This document shows positions 44,201 through 56,816 of a stretch of DNA of 64,000 nt, one piece after another; the first letter of the stretch is position 1, and the number at the start of each line of letters is the position of its first letter. Source of the stretch: Limnanthes douglasii subsp. nivea (lineage: Eukaryota > Streptophyta > Magnoliopsida > Brassicales > Limnanthaceae); assembly GCA_036936605.1 (NCBI GenBank), contig JAUPFV010000004.1, positions 286,730,009 to 286,794,008 on the forward strand, read 5' to 3'. The notes under the pieces are model-generated. The model did not search any database. It was not told where the DNA came from and saw only the letters and a list, made by a program, of their open reading frames with translations. A program made the position numbers and the translations under genes.

Positions 44201-46781
44201 CCCCAACATATTTTGGTTTCCATTTTACATTTTTTACCTAGATTTCTTTTAATTAAATTTCTCAAAAATATATTATATAGTAAAATATTATTAATAAAAT
44301 TGGTTTACGTCACACTACTGTCAATATATGACTACAGTTCGACGCGATCTCGTTTCCAGTCAGTTGTAAGGATAGTTCAAACTGAAACTAACGGTATATT
44401 ATTTACGAAGTTTGTGAAGTCAAACATACTAACGGCTCTAAACGACGTGTCATGATTGTAAGCGTATGCATGGAGCGTGCGCGCTAGCTCGACTATATTG
44501 TGGGTTTATCGAAGCATCAAAGACGTCGACGAGGTTGCTATAATCCCATATGTATGTATGTTTGTATTTTGCAATATATTTATAAAGTTATGTTTACTAA
44601 GTGACTCTTTTGCTTTGAAGATACCTAATGTGAACATTATTTCATTTTCGATAAGTATGTTTGGTTGCTGGATATTTGATCATTTCACATGTTTTCGCGT
44701 TTCGTAGAACAATAAATATAAACTATTGAAACCAAAGCTTCTTATATAGTCACAGAGGAGGATGCAAGACACGACTGCATCATAATTAACAACTACCACG
44801 ACATTCTCAACCATCTCATGGAGAAGGACGTGAATATATTCTAGTTCTTTTTATTTTGTTTTTAGGTTATGTTTGACGTATGATTGAATTATTTTTGCAT
44901 GTTGTATTTCAGTTGTATCTGGAAAATGAAAGTTACTACATGTAATTTGACCAAATTTTTATACAAAAAATACTTATTTTATATAAACATATCTCTAAAA
45001 ACGGAACTAACATATTCTTTTTTTCATCTTTCATTTTTTCTTTTCTCGTGTTAGAACAATTGTTACTCTTAATTTTTTACAACTCGCATTTGTATCCGTA
45101 TAAAATTCCATTGTTCAATAAGTTTGATCGGTGAATAAACGGTGATCTCAACTTTTTATATATATTCTTTTATCCCATAGTCATCATTCTCTTTTAACCG
45201 AAGCTTTATCCATGCGCGGTTAACAACCTTTTCATCACTATTTTCGCATTGATTAATTTGATTTTATTTTATTTTAGTTTAATACTGATATTATTGAGTA
45301 GTTTTTAAGATTTAGAGTTTATTTTGTTAGGTCTTTAAAAAATCCATGTTATAATATGGATGAACCAAAATTTGAAAACATGGAAAAACATACATTTTTA
45401 AATTAATGAAAGCATGTTTAACTACTAGAGTTTGAAAAAATAGGGAATATAGCCATTGTATGTTGTTTGCGGGATGAATTTTGGTAATAAGATTTTTTTA
45501 GAGGATGAAAAATAGAAATTGAGTTGTTTCACATTTCGAATTTGGTTGTAAACCTTGTTTCGCAATTGATTTATACATTGTTATCTTTCATATTTGGTAA
45601 TTTTTCTTGATGTATATATTTCATATTTCGATGTTGTATTATGAATATATATTTTTACTTTTCGGTTATATGGCGTTAACATTTTATAGTTTGCAGTTAT
45701 GTGATGCATGTATTAGCATTATTTTGCATTTCATAGTTATGTTATGCATGTATTGACATTATTTTTCATTTCACAGTTATGTCATGCGTGTATTAGTCTT
45801 ATTTTGTATTTTTTCAATAATGTGATGCGTGTATTAGCCTTGTTTCAAAAAAAAAAATTACGCAAGTATTGTTTTGCATTTCATATTGCACTATGCATGT
45901 ATTAGTTTGGTTTTGCATTTTTTTCAATTACTATTAACATATGTTTCATATTTTGAAAATGATAAAGGAAACATGGGCATTGTTGTATTTTTTAGATCAG
46001 GTTTATAAAACTGTGAAATAATTAAAATAACATAATTACACATAAAGTTATATGAAAATCTCATTTTCCACTCTATTCAATGTTACATATGACTTGGGGA
46101 CAGTAAAGATACTATTATAAAGCAATGGAACTTGATAATAGAAATAATTAAGACTTACGCCATTAATAAGAGAGCTATTGAGTTTGGCTTAAAAGTATTA
46201 AAATTTACAACAACAGAATGTCGTGACTCTATAGATTTCAATTTGGTTATGACCTTGTTGTCGTGTTAAAAACCCTTTTTTGGTCAAAAACTCACTTGAA
46301 TAAACAAATTAGTTTTTCCTAAAGAATTTTTTTTTACATGAAATAGATAACATACCGCTAGAGTAATTATTATTTTTATATAGTTTAAATATGTTTTTGT
46401 TAATTATACTTAAGTGTGTAGCCTCGCATCCACAATACTCTGAAGAGAAAACAACATGAGTACTTACTGTTAAAAAAATTGATCATTTTTGGATTTGTCC
46501 AAGTTTTTAGACGTGAATCAGGAGGGATTCGAGCCCTTGAATGAATGAAAAGAGATACTTATGTGAAGTGTATAACAAATTAAATAATTTTCAAATCGAT
46601 TGAGGTTTATCCATAAGAGTTATGACACGTGGATTTCATACAACAACAACCTTTTGACTAATGATATGAGGTAGATTCTCCCCCTCATTGATATCAGTGA
46701 AACCTGAATTGTTTAGATATAAAATATATCTCTATAAAAGACAATATTACATTCTTCTACATTTTACCTTACTTCAGTATA
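44201..46781. other. AT-rich intergenic DNA with 40-bp tandem repeat
   Basis: No gene recognised. At 45695-45860 about four units of 40-42 bp repeat variants of AGTTATGTGATGCATGTATT (starts 45695, 45735, 45775 and about 45815). A looser copy follows to about 45930. Confidence 0.6.
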
Positions 46782-49700
46782 TTATCTAAATTGCAATCTA
46801 TTACATAATTTATATTTGTAAAAAAAATCTTGTTTTCCCTTATTTGTTTGAGAATTCCCAGAAACATGTAACATTATGGGAGTCAAAGGTATTGGAAGGT
46901 GAAAAGCAGCACATATAGTGGCCAGAGTTTGGGCATCTAAGGCCGGGAGACGATAAAGGGAGGATGGTACCCAAATTTTCAAGGCGGTTGTGTTGGTTGA
47001 GGCACGAGCATTCATTGTCCCTGGGAACTCAGTATCGGTGAGGATGAAAATCCAGATGAATATGGATAGGCTACCATCGGAGAAAATGTTTCATTAGTTA
47101 TATGATGTTAGTGATCAACACTCGTTTGAAATTTTTCAATTGTAGTACAACATATATGCGTCCGTGGGGATTAGGCTTCTTCTTAAGAGGAATACACTGA
47201 TGGATTGTTTCAACGATAAAATGTTGTCTTTCTATGTGTTTGATGCATGAGTGTTTTTCCTTGCACTCGGTGTCGTATGGCTTCTTTTGATTATCCAGAA
47301 TGTGCTTTAGCAGTTAACATCAAATGATTGGAGGATACAAATATTTGTGATCATAGTCACAAACTATGTCAAAGTACCATTTATCATGGAAGACTTGTCT
47401 TAAAAAGATAGTTTGTACTACTAGATATTTATTCTCAACCATTATAAAATGTTCATGAATCTTCTACATATTAAGATACATGAAAAGATAAACTTTGTAT
47501 ATATCACTAGTGCTTAGGATTGGCTAGGAGACCTACCGAGGATGTGATCATTTCCAATGATTGAGATATTACTAGTACGTTTTTATTTTTGTATATGCTT
47601 AATATAATTGTATGTGTACATATATTGATTATATGATTTGTTTTGGAAAAATCCTTCAGCTCTATACAGAAAGTAGGTCTCCACATGGGAAAGTTCCACT
47701 ATTTGAGTGAGATTTCCATGATGGGGCAGGGAAAATCGTATCACGCATTGTTATCTTCTTAAAATCTTATCACGTTTGGATACTAACCTATCAAAAATAG
47801 ATCATAGTGGGGAATCTCTTCTGGTTCCCATATGATTACTGGTTATGTCATTGGTATTGGTGTTTTTAATATCTTCGTGGAGGCGTATGATAATAAAAAA
47901 AAGGTAGTATATTTCCTAACCTAGCAAGTACTTCTATAAATGAAATTATACTTCGTGAAGGTGGCGTAACCCTGAGCCTACCTTAAGGGAAGGTAAAGGT
48001 AAGAATACAATAGATAAATATTCTAATGTATTGATGATGGACCATGTAAAAGAGATTATAAATACAGAGTACGATATCTAAATGAAGCTGACTTTTCCCA
48101 AAAGTTAAGACTCATTAAGATGCGGTTATTTCATATAAGATGTGGTAGTGAGATGTTTGGTAAAATATCAAAACCCAATTAGAGAGGTAGTTTGAAGCCA
48201 AAATATTATGTTGCATACTCTATGAAAATACCCCTAAACAATTCAAATACCGTTATGGGTTTGTTTTTTGTGCCCGCGGAGATAATAATTCTTACTACAC
48301 CCCTCGTAACATGTTCACGAAAAAGAAGATTATCCTTCAGTTACTTGCTTTGCATGCCATCTGGAAGATATTATCCAAAATATCATGGCCATATACCAAT
48401 TATTGGTCCATATTAAGTTTATAGACTTAGTTTTGCAGATGTTGACATCTTTTCAATATTGAAGCATGTGATCCGAAAGGTTTATCCTAGATCTTATAGT
48501 TCGATAAGTGGAGCTCAGACTTAAGGTGTCTTTATTATTATTCTGGATTAGTTCGATTATCTACGTGGCACTTCGTTAATAAAAAGGTAACCTGTGGCAA
48601 ATTATTTTAACTGATTTTGATATGGTGGAAAGAGCTCAAAAGGATAACCCAACGATAATACCTCATTTTTTGCCATAGTTATCAAGGCTGTTTGAATCCT
48701 TGGGGAGTAGATTTCTGAATGATGAGAGAGTTTATCCTAAATAAAAATTATAGATTAAGCTCGGGCCTTCTCAGAATGGGAGTTGTTCGCTGAAAGAAAT
48801 ACACTAAATTATGCTTAATCTCAATTAATCAAACAAGAAATAAACTGTCTTATTTGAAAAATTCGAAGCCCTTTTAGACTTGTATGAAAGAATATAGCCA
48901 TAATTTGAAGACTTGTCGACCAAACCTTATTTTCTCAAGAAGATAATTTATCGACTATAACAAATCTTATATGATTTTACTAGAGAATTTAAAAAGGAGT
49001 GAGAGCCCCATGAGTCTGAGCTTAGAGAACTACAAGAGTTGATACATCATACCAAAACATGTGATCGACATGTTATCCTTGAGAGATAATGTGTGCTTTA
49101 GTGCAAATAAAACATATAAGTGTTACCGTGGTAAATATTTATGTTGGATTTATATCGATACATGTGATTGTTACTCATTTAGTACAAACAAATATTTTTA
49201 TTGTTCATTAAATTGGAACGAATATTTTAGCTCTGTTACTTCCATATCGATTGAAGCTAATCTCATTTAACTTTACATATAAAAATAATAATATTGTAAG
49301 TTCATTAAGGATACAAAACGATGTGTCAGTAAGATTGTTTTTATATGTTTTCACATAATGGTAATTGTGTTGAACCTATGTTATGATGGTCAATCTCGAT
49401 ACATAAAATCATTCTACCATCATCACAGTACAAGCCTTTGTTGTCTTCACCGTGTAAAAACTTGTTATCGCTAAAACGTGAACTCTAGGTACTAACGTCA
49501 TGCAAAATCTTATTTCCACCGCAACATCACACACCCTAGTTGTCCCCCACCAAATAATATTGCTGCTACTGCAATGTAATCCCTAGTTGTCATCTTCATA
49601 GCATAATGTTCATGTCGTTGCTCAAAATATGTTTATAACAACAAAACTGTATGCCGTCACCTTCCTAGCGGATTGTATCGTTGTGATCAAGTAGCATGTC

Positions 49701-51540
49701 AACAACATGCATTAATCATAAGCATGAGTTTTTAACAATTAAAGAGTTGATCATCGTCGTCAAAAGGCCAACACAAGCATGATCAACTACCGGGATCGCA
49801 TATCGGCAGAGATCATGATCTGAAATCCACCATTTTAGTAACTAATCTTATTTAGAGAAAGGTGATGATGTTTCATCCATTTTTGAACAGACGTTACTAT
49901 CTAGAAGTTGATTGCTCATCATGGTGCGACTGACATCCATACTAAAATACATAGAATATCATATACACTATGAAAATTATCTAAGATAGACGTTCTTAGG
50001 CTCAGTATGAAAAATAACCGATTGAGCATCACAAATACTTTTATCATAGACATTATGAAACTCATTTACAGAGTTAGTTTCTTGAGCGTTGTCAACATGA
50101 CCATGCACCACTTAGAATCAAGCCTAATAAAATAATAGGAATAATATCCTCTAATACCACCGAAACCTCCTCTTCATCATGGAGCACCTCCCATTGGTCA
50201 GCCAAGTTTTTTGGCAAGAAAAACAAAACTCGAAATATTGTATGACACCAAAGGTAACATTGGCAGTATGGACCAAAGATTCGATCCATTCAAGTTGATA
50301 AATAAAATGGAAAATGGATCCCGAGCACCACATCGAGTAATCCAAAAACATGATTCTCGGGTTCAACGATGGTGATAGGATCATATTTCTCTGTGACATT
50401 CTGAGGTAGATTTATAACATAATTTCCCTATTGTCCTCCGAGATCGATTCACACATTCGAATCTCTATAGATTATATTTGGTGATCAATTTAATAACAGT
50501 AAAATCATCCATGAAGATGGAGAGCATATCATCCATTGCAAGCATGAATCCACTAAAAGGACACACAATTAAATTCATTATTTTAATAACGTCAAGACAA
50601 CTTTGAAAATTATCACAAATTTGTGGCATTCATTGTATATCCGTCACGGAATCCTACTCGGCTTACTGGATGAAAACATCATAAAGTGCAAGGATTTCAC
50701 CTTCGAGAATCTTCTAGTGCAACTAGAGTAACAAATCAAAATGGAAAGGACAATACAAAAAGTAATGTCCGGAAGGCCGAACCCATATCCATACTACCCC
50801 TAACCTACTTCCAATTTGAGCTTGTCTTTATAGTTTGAGTTTAATTAAGCAAAATTATTACCAAATCATTTCAACGATGTTACAATTTTTAAAGACATGA
50901 ACCCAATAATTGATAATCAACGAACCGAAAGAGATAAAAAAAATCTCACGATCATATGGATTTGAACACATGAGACATAATGGAAATCGAAACCCAAGGT
51001 TCAGTCAAGTTCCGAAAATCATAATATATATAAGACCTAAATAGTTCCAAAATCAAAAACAAATTATGTAAGTATTGATGGATTAATATATATATATATT
51101 AGTTTATTTACTAGTTCAATAATAAATGAAATAATTACAGTCATATTTTTTTTGTGTTTCGTAGATATTAGAGATCTTATTTATAAAAGAAGCAAAATAG
51201 AGTTTCAAAATGATAAGTTGCTAAAATAAAATAAAGTATATATTAAAATCTATAGTGTAAGAATAGACATAAAATCAAAAATTAAGAAAATAAAAAAAAA
51301 GAATGAAAATGACAAATAATATTTTTTTTAAAACACAATTTACGATAGATATTATTATAAATGGTGGAAGAATATTTTAAAGATATCTTTTAGATTTTAT
51401 TTTTAAAATCCCATTAATTATATTTAAAAAAATATTTATTTCTATATTTAATAGATGATTAGTTTGTGATTTTTTTCTATTCATAACGCAATAATTAAAT
51501 TTGAAAACTGATATTTTTATTTTTGCATTTGATCGATGTT
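46782..51540. other. long stretch without a recognisable gene
   Basis: Short open frames exist: 46782-47015 minus (LKIWVPSSLYRLPALDAQTL), 48192-48416 plus, 49061-49270 plus and 50151-50399 minus. None carries a motif I can assign. Base composition is less extreme than in the flanks in parts of 47000-50800, as in decayed coding DNA. No RT, transposase or LTR signature was found. Confidence 0.4.
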
Positions 51541-51561
51541 TAGGCATTAAACAAAATTATT

Positions 51562-51758
51562 ATGGAACAAAAATACGTCCAAAAAAATTGGGATTTTATC
51601 ATTGAAATAATAAAAACATATGACGCTGAAGAAAAAGTGTTAAGATTAATGACAAAGCTCATACAACTTACAACGAAAGATGTGAAGATTATCTTTGGCT
51701 TGGATTATGTAAAAGAACACAAGCCATTAAACAATAGATTTTTGAACCAAAATATTAT
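51562..51758 (+). pseudogene. coding-like fragment interrupted by the TRIM
   Basis: Frame from ATG at 51562 (MEQKYVQKNWDFIIEIIKTY...) includes IQLTTKDVKIIFGLDYVKEH. This pattern resembles the N-terminal domain of plant transposon-associated DUF1985/aminotransferase-like proteins. The TRIM inserts at 51759. Past it, 52600-52710 holds another coding-like run (SRIMKNYFSDKTIRK). Identity is tentative. Confidence 0.35.
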
Positions 51759-52009
51759 TGTTGGGAATATGGGTGTTGTGAATTAGGGGTCTGGTCCGCA
51801 TATTCCGCCTCCGTATATAAGTAAGAACAACCGATCTCAACACTAGTATGATATTGTCCGCTTTGGTACCCGAAGGCCCTCACGGCTTTGCATTTGGTCC
51901 ACTACCAAAAGGCCTCATACTAGTTGAGGTATGTTCTTACTTATATACCGCTGATCCTTCCCATGTTTAACCGATGTGGGATGTGGGACTTTGGTCGCCA
52001 CCCTAACAA
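51759..52009 (-). repeat. TRIM 3' LTR (minus orientation)
   Basis: 251 bp. Relative to 52371-52594 it carries an insertion (GGGTGTTGTGAATTAG) and a small GATGTGG duplication. Confidence 0.9.
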
Positions 52010-52370
52010 ATCCTCCTCTCGAACAAAGTACCACTTAGCCTCCTCTCAATTGACTTTCATTCGCTCACTCTAATCAGAGAATGCTCCTCCACCTGAGCAA
52101 TAGAGCTTTTATAGCGGATCTATCTACTCACTCGACCATCCTGCGCTTGTTCCTTAGCTCCACTATCCACTCCAATCAAGTACCACCGCTTGATGAGTCA
52201 TGGACGCTCTAGCTCCACTATCCACTCCAATCAAGTACTACCGCTTGATGAGTCATGGACGCTCCGAACTAGGATGTATAGAGTAGATCATTCACCTTGA
52301 GCATGACTACCGGTTCATCATGTTCGACCTCCGCCGAGAATATTACCACCATCGACGCTCTGATACCACG

Positions 52371-52594
52371 TGTTGGGAATATCTGGTCCGTATATTCCGC
52401 CTCTGTATATAAGTAAGAACACAACCGATCTCAACACTAGTATGATATTGTCCGCTTTGGCGCCCGAAGGCCCGCACGGCTTTGCTTTTGGTCCACTTCC
52501 AAAAGGCCTCAACTAGTTGAGGTATGTTCTTACTTATATACCGCTGATCCTTCCCATGTTTAACCGATGTGGGACTTTGGTCGCCACCCTAACA
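52371..52594 (-). repeat. TRIM 5' LTR (minus orientation)
   Basis: 224 bp, adjacent to the tRNA-Met primer-binding site at about 52351-52368 (minus strand). Confidence 0.9.
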
Positions 52595-52732
52595 ATTATG
52601 AATCAGAAGAAAAAGAATCAAGAATAATGAAGAATTACTTTTCAGATAAAACAATAAGAAAAATAAAAACAAAAAGATCAAAACCAATTATAAATAAAAT
52701 GATAAAGGTATGAAATTTCCTATTCTATTACA

Positions 52733-54800
52733 TACTTTCTAACTGGCTCGCATGAATCATATTTCCTTAGCCTCGTACAAATCATCTTTGTCTAGCCTCA
52801 CATGAACCATTTTTGCATTACCTCATATGAATTTTCTAGCCTTCGAATGTAACCATCGTCTCACATATATCATGTAATTATATAAACTAACGGTTTCACA
52901 TGTTTATATGATGCAATAAATAAAATAGTTAGAACATCATGAGATGAAACAGTAAAAGATGTTGTAATACTGTTCATCATGTTAGACTACTCCACGTTAT
53001 TCTTCTCTACATCCAGATATGTATGAGCTTTAATAATTCTTTATTACATAGAATACCTTGAAAAAAACTATGATTGGACTGGAGCAATAAAAAAGAAACT
53101 GATGAATTCTAGTAAAGTTTTGTCATGAAACAAAACTTGATAAAATAGTTGGATGTACTGTTCTATTACTCGTTAATATTGTTATTATATTTTTAAATAT
53201 TATTAAAAACTAATAAAAATATTATCTTTAAAGCAACATTAAATGCAGTCATTCATCATGGAACACAAGACTATTTTTCAAGGAGATGTAACTGAAGGCA
53301 AGATACCCAGATACTACAATTGGTTGGATCTTGAAAGGAAAATAAAATTGAATTTAATTCAAACTCTAAAAGAGATCATAGATGAACAAGTATATTTAAT
53401 CTACAATATCGTATTTATTTTGTTTCCTTAATACATGGTATATCATCTATAATAATGTCCCGCATATATCCTTTATATGGTGTCCCACATCTAATCATCT
53501 ATATGGTATCCCACATCTATTATCTATATGGTATCCCGTAACTTTCATGTATTACATGTCCTGCATCTTTCATATATTACTTGTCCAATATCTATTAGGC
53601 TTTACACTGTCCAGTATCATGTAATACATTATCCCGTATCTATCATGCATTATACTGTCTCGTATTTATCATGTAATACATTGTCCTACATCTATTGTAT
53701 CTTAAAATATCCCACATCTATTTACTTAAGTATTTAAAAAAATATGGGATTTGGAAGGATACTTAGACTAATAAATGAAAAAGAATAGGAATTTGGTAGA
53801 GGAGGTCCAATAAGAAGAAGAGATTGCTAGAAAAGAAGGATTACAAGGAGAAAATGTTGTGCAGAAGAAGAAGAAAAAGAGGGAAAAAGATAAAGATGTT
53901 TCCATGAAGGAAAAATAATAAGATCATGTTGTTATATAGACAAGAAGAGGAAGTTAATCATAATAAAGATGATGGGGGTGCAAACTGGGATACGCGAGAA
54001 GACATGAACCAAAATAGTTCTACTCATGTAGATGAAATAATAAATGGATTCATTGTACAAGAACGTGCAAGTAAAAAATCTATACGGTCTAAAAAACTAC
54101 GTATCAAAGGAAAATATCATGAATAAATGTTCCACTACCAATAAAATCTTCTGAATATGCAAGAAAAGTTGGTATTATACAAAAACAGAAGCTGGTACCG
54201 AGAAAACCTGCCGGTACTTCACATAAGCAAACTTCAGTATCTCATACTCTTAAGAATCTAAAGAGACCTGAAAAGTTAGTAAAGAAGAAATATTCAAAGC
54301 AGGTAGCTTGCAGAAACTACCATTTGAAAGTAAAGAATAGAATACTAAATTGATCATTATACAAACAAAATATAAGAACCTTTTATCAATCAGATTTTCA
54401 TGGTCTCTTATCTATCATGATTATTTGGCCTTGCATCTCTCATGATTGTCCAAACTTGCATCTATCATCATCTGCATGGTTTCGAATTTATCATCATTTA
54501 AATATTTTTGTATGTATCATAATTATTCATAATTATATGGTCTAAGATGCATTGTAATGTCCTGTATTTATCATCATCTATAGTCTATCATCATCGTACG
54601 GTTTCAAATCTATCATATTTGACTGACCTAACATGAATCATCATTGTCTTGCCTCGCATGATTCATCATTGCATTACCTAATGTTACATCAATAATTGGC
54701 CTCACATGCACTGTTGTGTATTGCATATGTCATCATTATTTGGTCCTACATCTATCATATTTTTGTATTTTCCTTGTCTAGTTTTTAATATTAAGGTTCG
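52733..54800. repeat. degenerate about 30-bp repeats around short coding-like fragments
   Basis: Three blocks (about 52733-52900, 53440-53725 and 54390-54760) repeat loose variants of CTCACATGAATCATC, CCCACATCTATTAT and TTGCATCTATCATCAT. Between them lie short frames at 53243-53431 (GKIPRYYNWLDLERKIK) and about 53776-54360 (Lys/Glu-rich) of unknown identity. Blocks with a similar theme occur at 29880-30000. Confidence 0.55.
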
Positions 54801-54810
54801 TTTATTATGT

Positions 54811-55244
54811 AGATGATTAATATGAAAACCCCAACAACAACCAAGCTTGTTTCTAGCCAAATTATAGACTTAAAAACAGTGTATCAAATAAAGAATTATA
54901 CAATAAATCTTAAAAATATTGAAGATAAGAGTGCAGAAGTTCAACGGTTAATCTCAAAAAATAAAAGGTCATTTCAGAATTAGAAAAAAAGATAGAGAAA
55001 GGTGAAAAAAGATAAAGGAAAGAGATTTGGAACTTGGAACGATGCTTTAGCTGTGTATATTAAAATTAAACACATAGATGGAAAAAAGTACCTCAAAAGG
55101 TATCTGGAACACATGCAAGGAAAATATAATAACATGAAAAGGTGGAAGAAACTCATGGTTGTATTGAAAGTAGACACAAAGGTGAAATCCACGATCTTAG
55201 AAGAAAATCTTGATTTTATTGACGAAGTTCTATGTATAATATAA
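54811..55244 (+). other. short coding-like frames of unknown identity
   Basis: A frame opens at 54811 (MINMKTPTTTKLVSSQ), and another at 55002-55244 contains FGTWNDALAVYIKIKHID and YLEHMQGKYNNMKRWK. These are Lys-rich with no recognised domain. They may be exons of the same decayed gene as 51562, but that is a guess. Confidence 0.3.
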
Positions 55245-55287
55245 TTCATGTACATTAGGGAAGAAACGTGACCTGCATGTATGATGC

Positions 55288-55302
55288 CCCCCCCCCCCCC
55301 CC
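55288..55302. repeat. run of 15 C
   Basis: An uninterrupted C homopolymer in otherwise AT-rich DNA, about 300 bp before recognisable gypsy-2 coding sequence. It could be genuine or a sequencing/assembly artefact. Confidence 0.9.
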
Positions 55303-55609
55303 GTGCACGCGAATGTGAAGAATTCACCGCCATTTAGATTATTTGAAAACGGTTTTGAGTATACTGATTATATCACTCCCCTATAAAATTGAACGTGAAA
55401 CCCGCGATGTTTTCAGTATAATATTTTAAAGCTTTATTACCAAAGATATGTTGGATCATGTGTGCAAGAACTGAAAGATAAAGTGGATACAGAAGTCAAT
55501 TGCGCCGAAGCCGCTTATGTAATTTTCGGTGACACTACCAAAGATGAAGATTATTCGTTCGAAAAACGATTTGAACATAGATAAATTTATCTGTCATTAT
55601 AAGTTTTTT

Positions 55610-56767
55610 TCAGCAAATATCCTATTTTTAAGCTTCTACAAGCATATGAGAAACCCTTCGTTTATACAATGTTGGAACAGAACCATCGTAAGCTTCACAT
55701 AAAGTTATGCAATGTGATTAGAGAGTTCGAAGAGGAAGTGTTGCTGCGCAAACTACCCATTAATAAAATGGTAAGAGTGTTGTTTGTTGTGTTAGATTAC
55801 CAAACATCTTAAAATGTTATATTTGTGAGGTCTTGGCTCTCCAAAATGCATGATATGTCCTCTACGGTCCACCAATATTTTAAATATGCTGTCCAGGTAC
55901 AAGTAGGTGTTGTCCAGAGCAGCCAGAAAGTAGCCAGAGAATGTTATGCAACAGTTTTTGCCTCTAAGTCTTTAGAGGCAGTCAAGGTTAATAGAGATTA
56001 GCAACTATTGGAGCCTTCTGCTGATGATAATGAAATTGATGATCCCGGGGAGGCTCCCAGTGTCATAATACCTATTGAGGAGGTTGAAATCCACTCTCTC
56101 GCAGAGGGAAAGAATGTTAAAATTGGTACCAAGTTGGCACCAGATTTGAAACACAGGTTATTATCCTTTTTATTAATAATCAACATGTTTTCGCGTGGTG
56201 TAATAGTGATGTCACTGGAGTGCCAGCTGATGTTATTTCTTATAAGTTGTCCATCCGAACTGATGTTGCGCCAGTTGTACAAAGGAGAAGATCTTTCTCT
56301 AAGGAAAAAGTAGATGTGATTGTTCATGAAGTTGATCGTTTGACCACGATGGGTCACATTAAAGAATCTCAATACCCGTTGTGGACTGCCAACCCTATTT
56401 TGGTCAAGAAAAATAATGACAAGTGGCGCATGTGCATTTATTTTACTGATCTTAATAGGGCATGTCCCAAAGATCTTTATCATGTTTCCCGGATAGATCA
56501 GTTGGTGGATTCGACTTCTGGAAATAGGTTGTTATCATTTATGGATGCATTTTCAAGGTACAACAAGATACAAGTAGATCTGAAGGATTAAGACCATATT
56601 AATTTTATCACATATAGAGGTCTTCATTGTTATAAGGTGATGCATTTCCGATTGAAAAATACTAGGGCCACTTCCCAAAGATTAGTGAATAAAGCCTTTG
56701 CTAATCAGATTGGTAGAAACAAGGAGGTTTACATAGATGATATGATAGTTAAAAACTTGGAGGAAGA

Positions 56768-56816
<49 letters not shown>

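Larger units (their letters stand above)
51759..52594 (-). mobile_element. TRIM (terminal-repeat retrotransposon in miniature)
   Basis: LTR-like direct repeats lie at 51759-52009 and 52371-52594, both TGTTGGGAATAT...CACCCTAACA. Perfect ATTAT target repeats lie at 51754-51758 and 52595-52599. Inside the right LTR the minus strand reads TGGTATCAGAGCGTCG, a tRNA-Met primer site, so the element is on the minus strand. A purine tract (GAGAGGAGGATT, minus) adjoins the other LTR. The internal region is only 361 bp and non-coding, so it depends on other elements for movement. It carries a 55-bp tandem duplication (52155-52209 and 52210-52264). The left copy has 16-18 extra bases near 51771. Confidence 0.93.

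Noticed and set aside
50480..50620. Athila-like RT trace (MDDFTV on the minus strand)
   Set aside because: Only six residues match and the neighbouring RT blocks are absent, so chance is likely.
46782..51500. Integrated pararetrovirus or decayed retroelement
   Set aside because: Some frames look coding-like, but no RT, coat or movement motif could be identified on either strand.
54811..55244. Ulp1-type protease domain
   Set aside because: No catalytic His/Asp/Cys context could be found; left as unknown.
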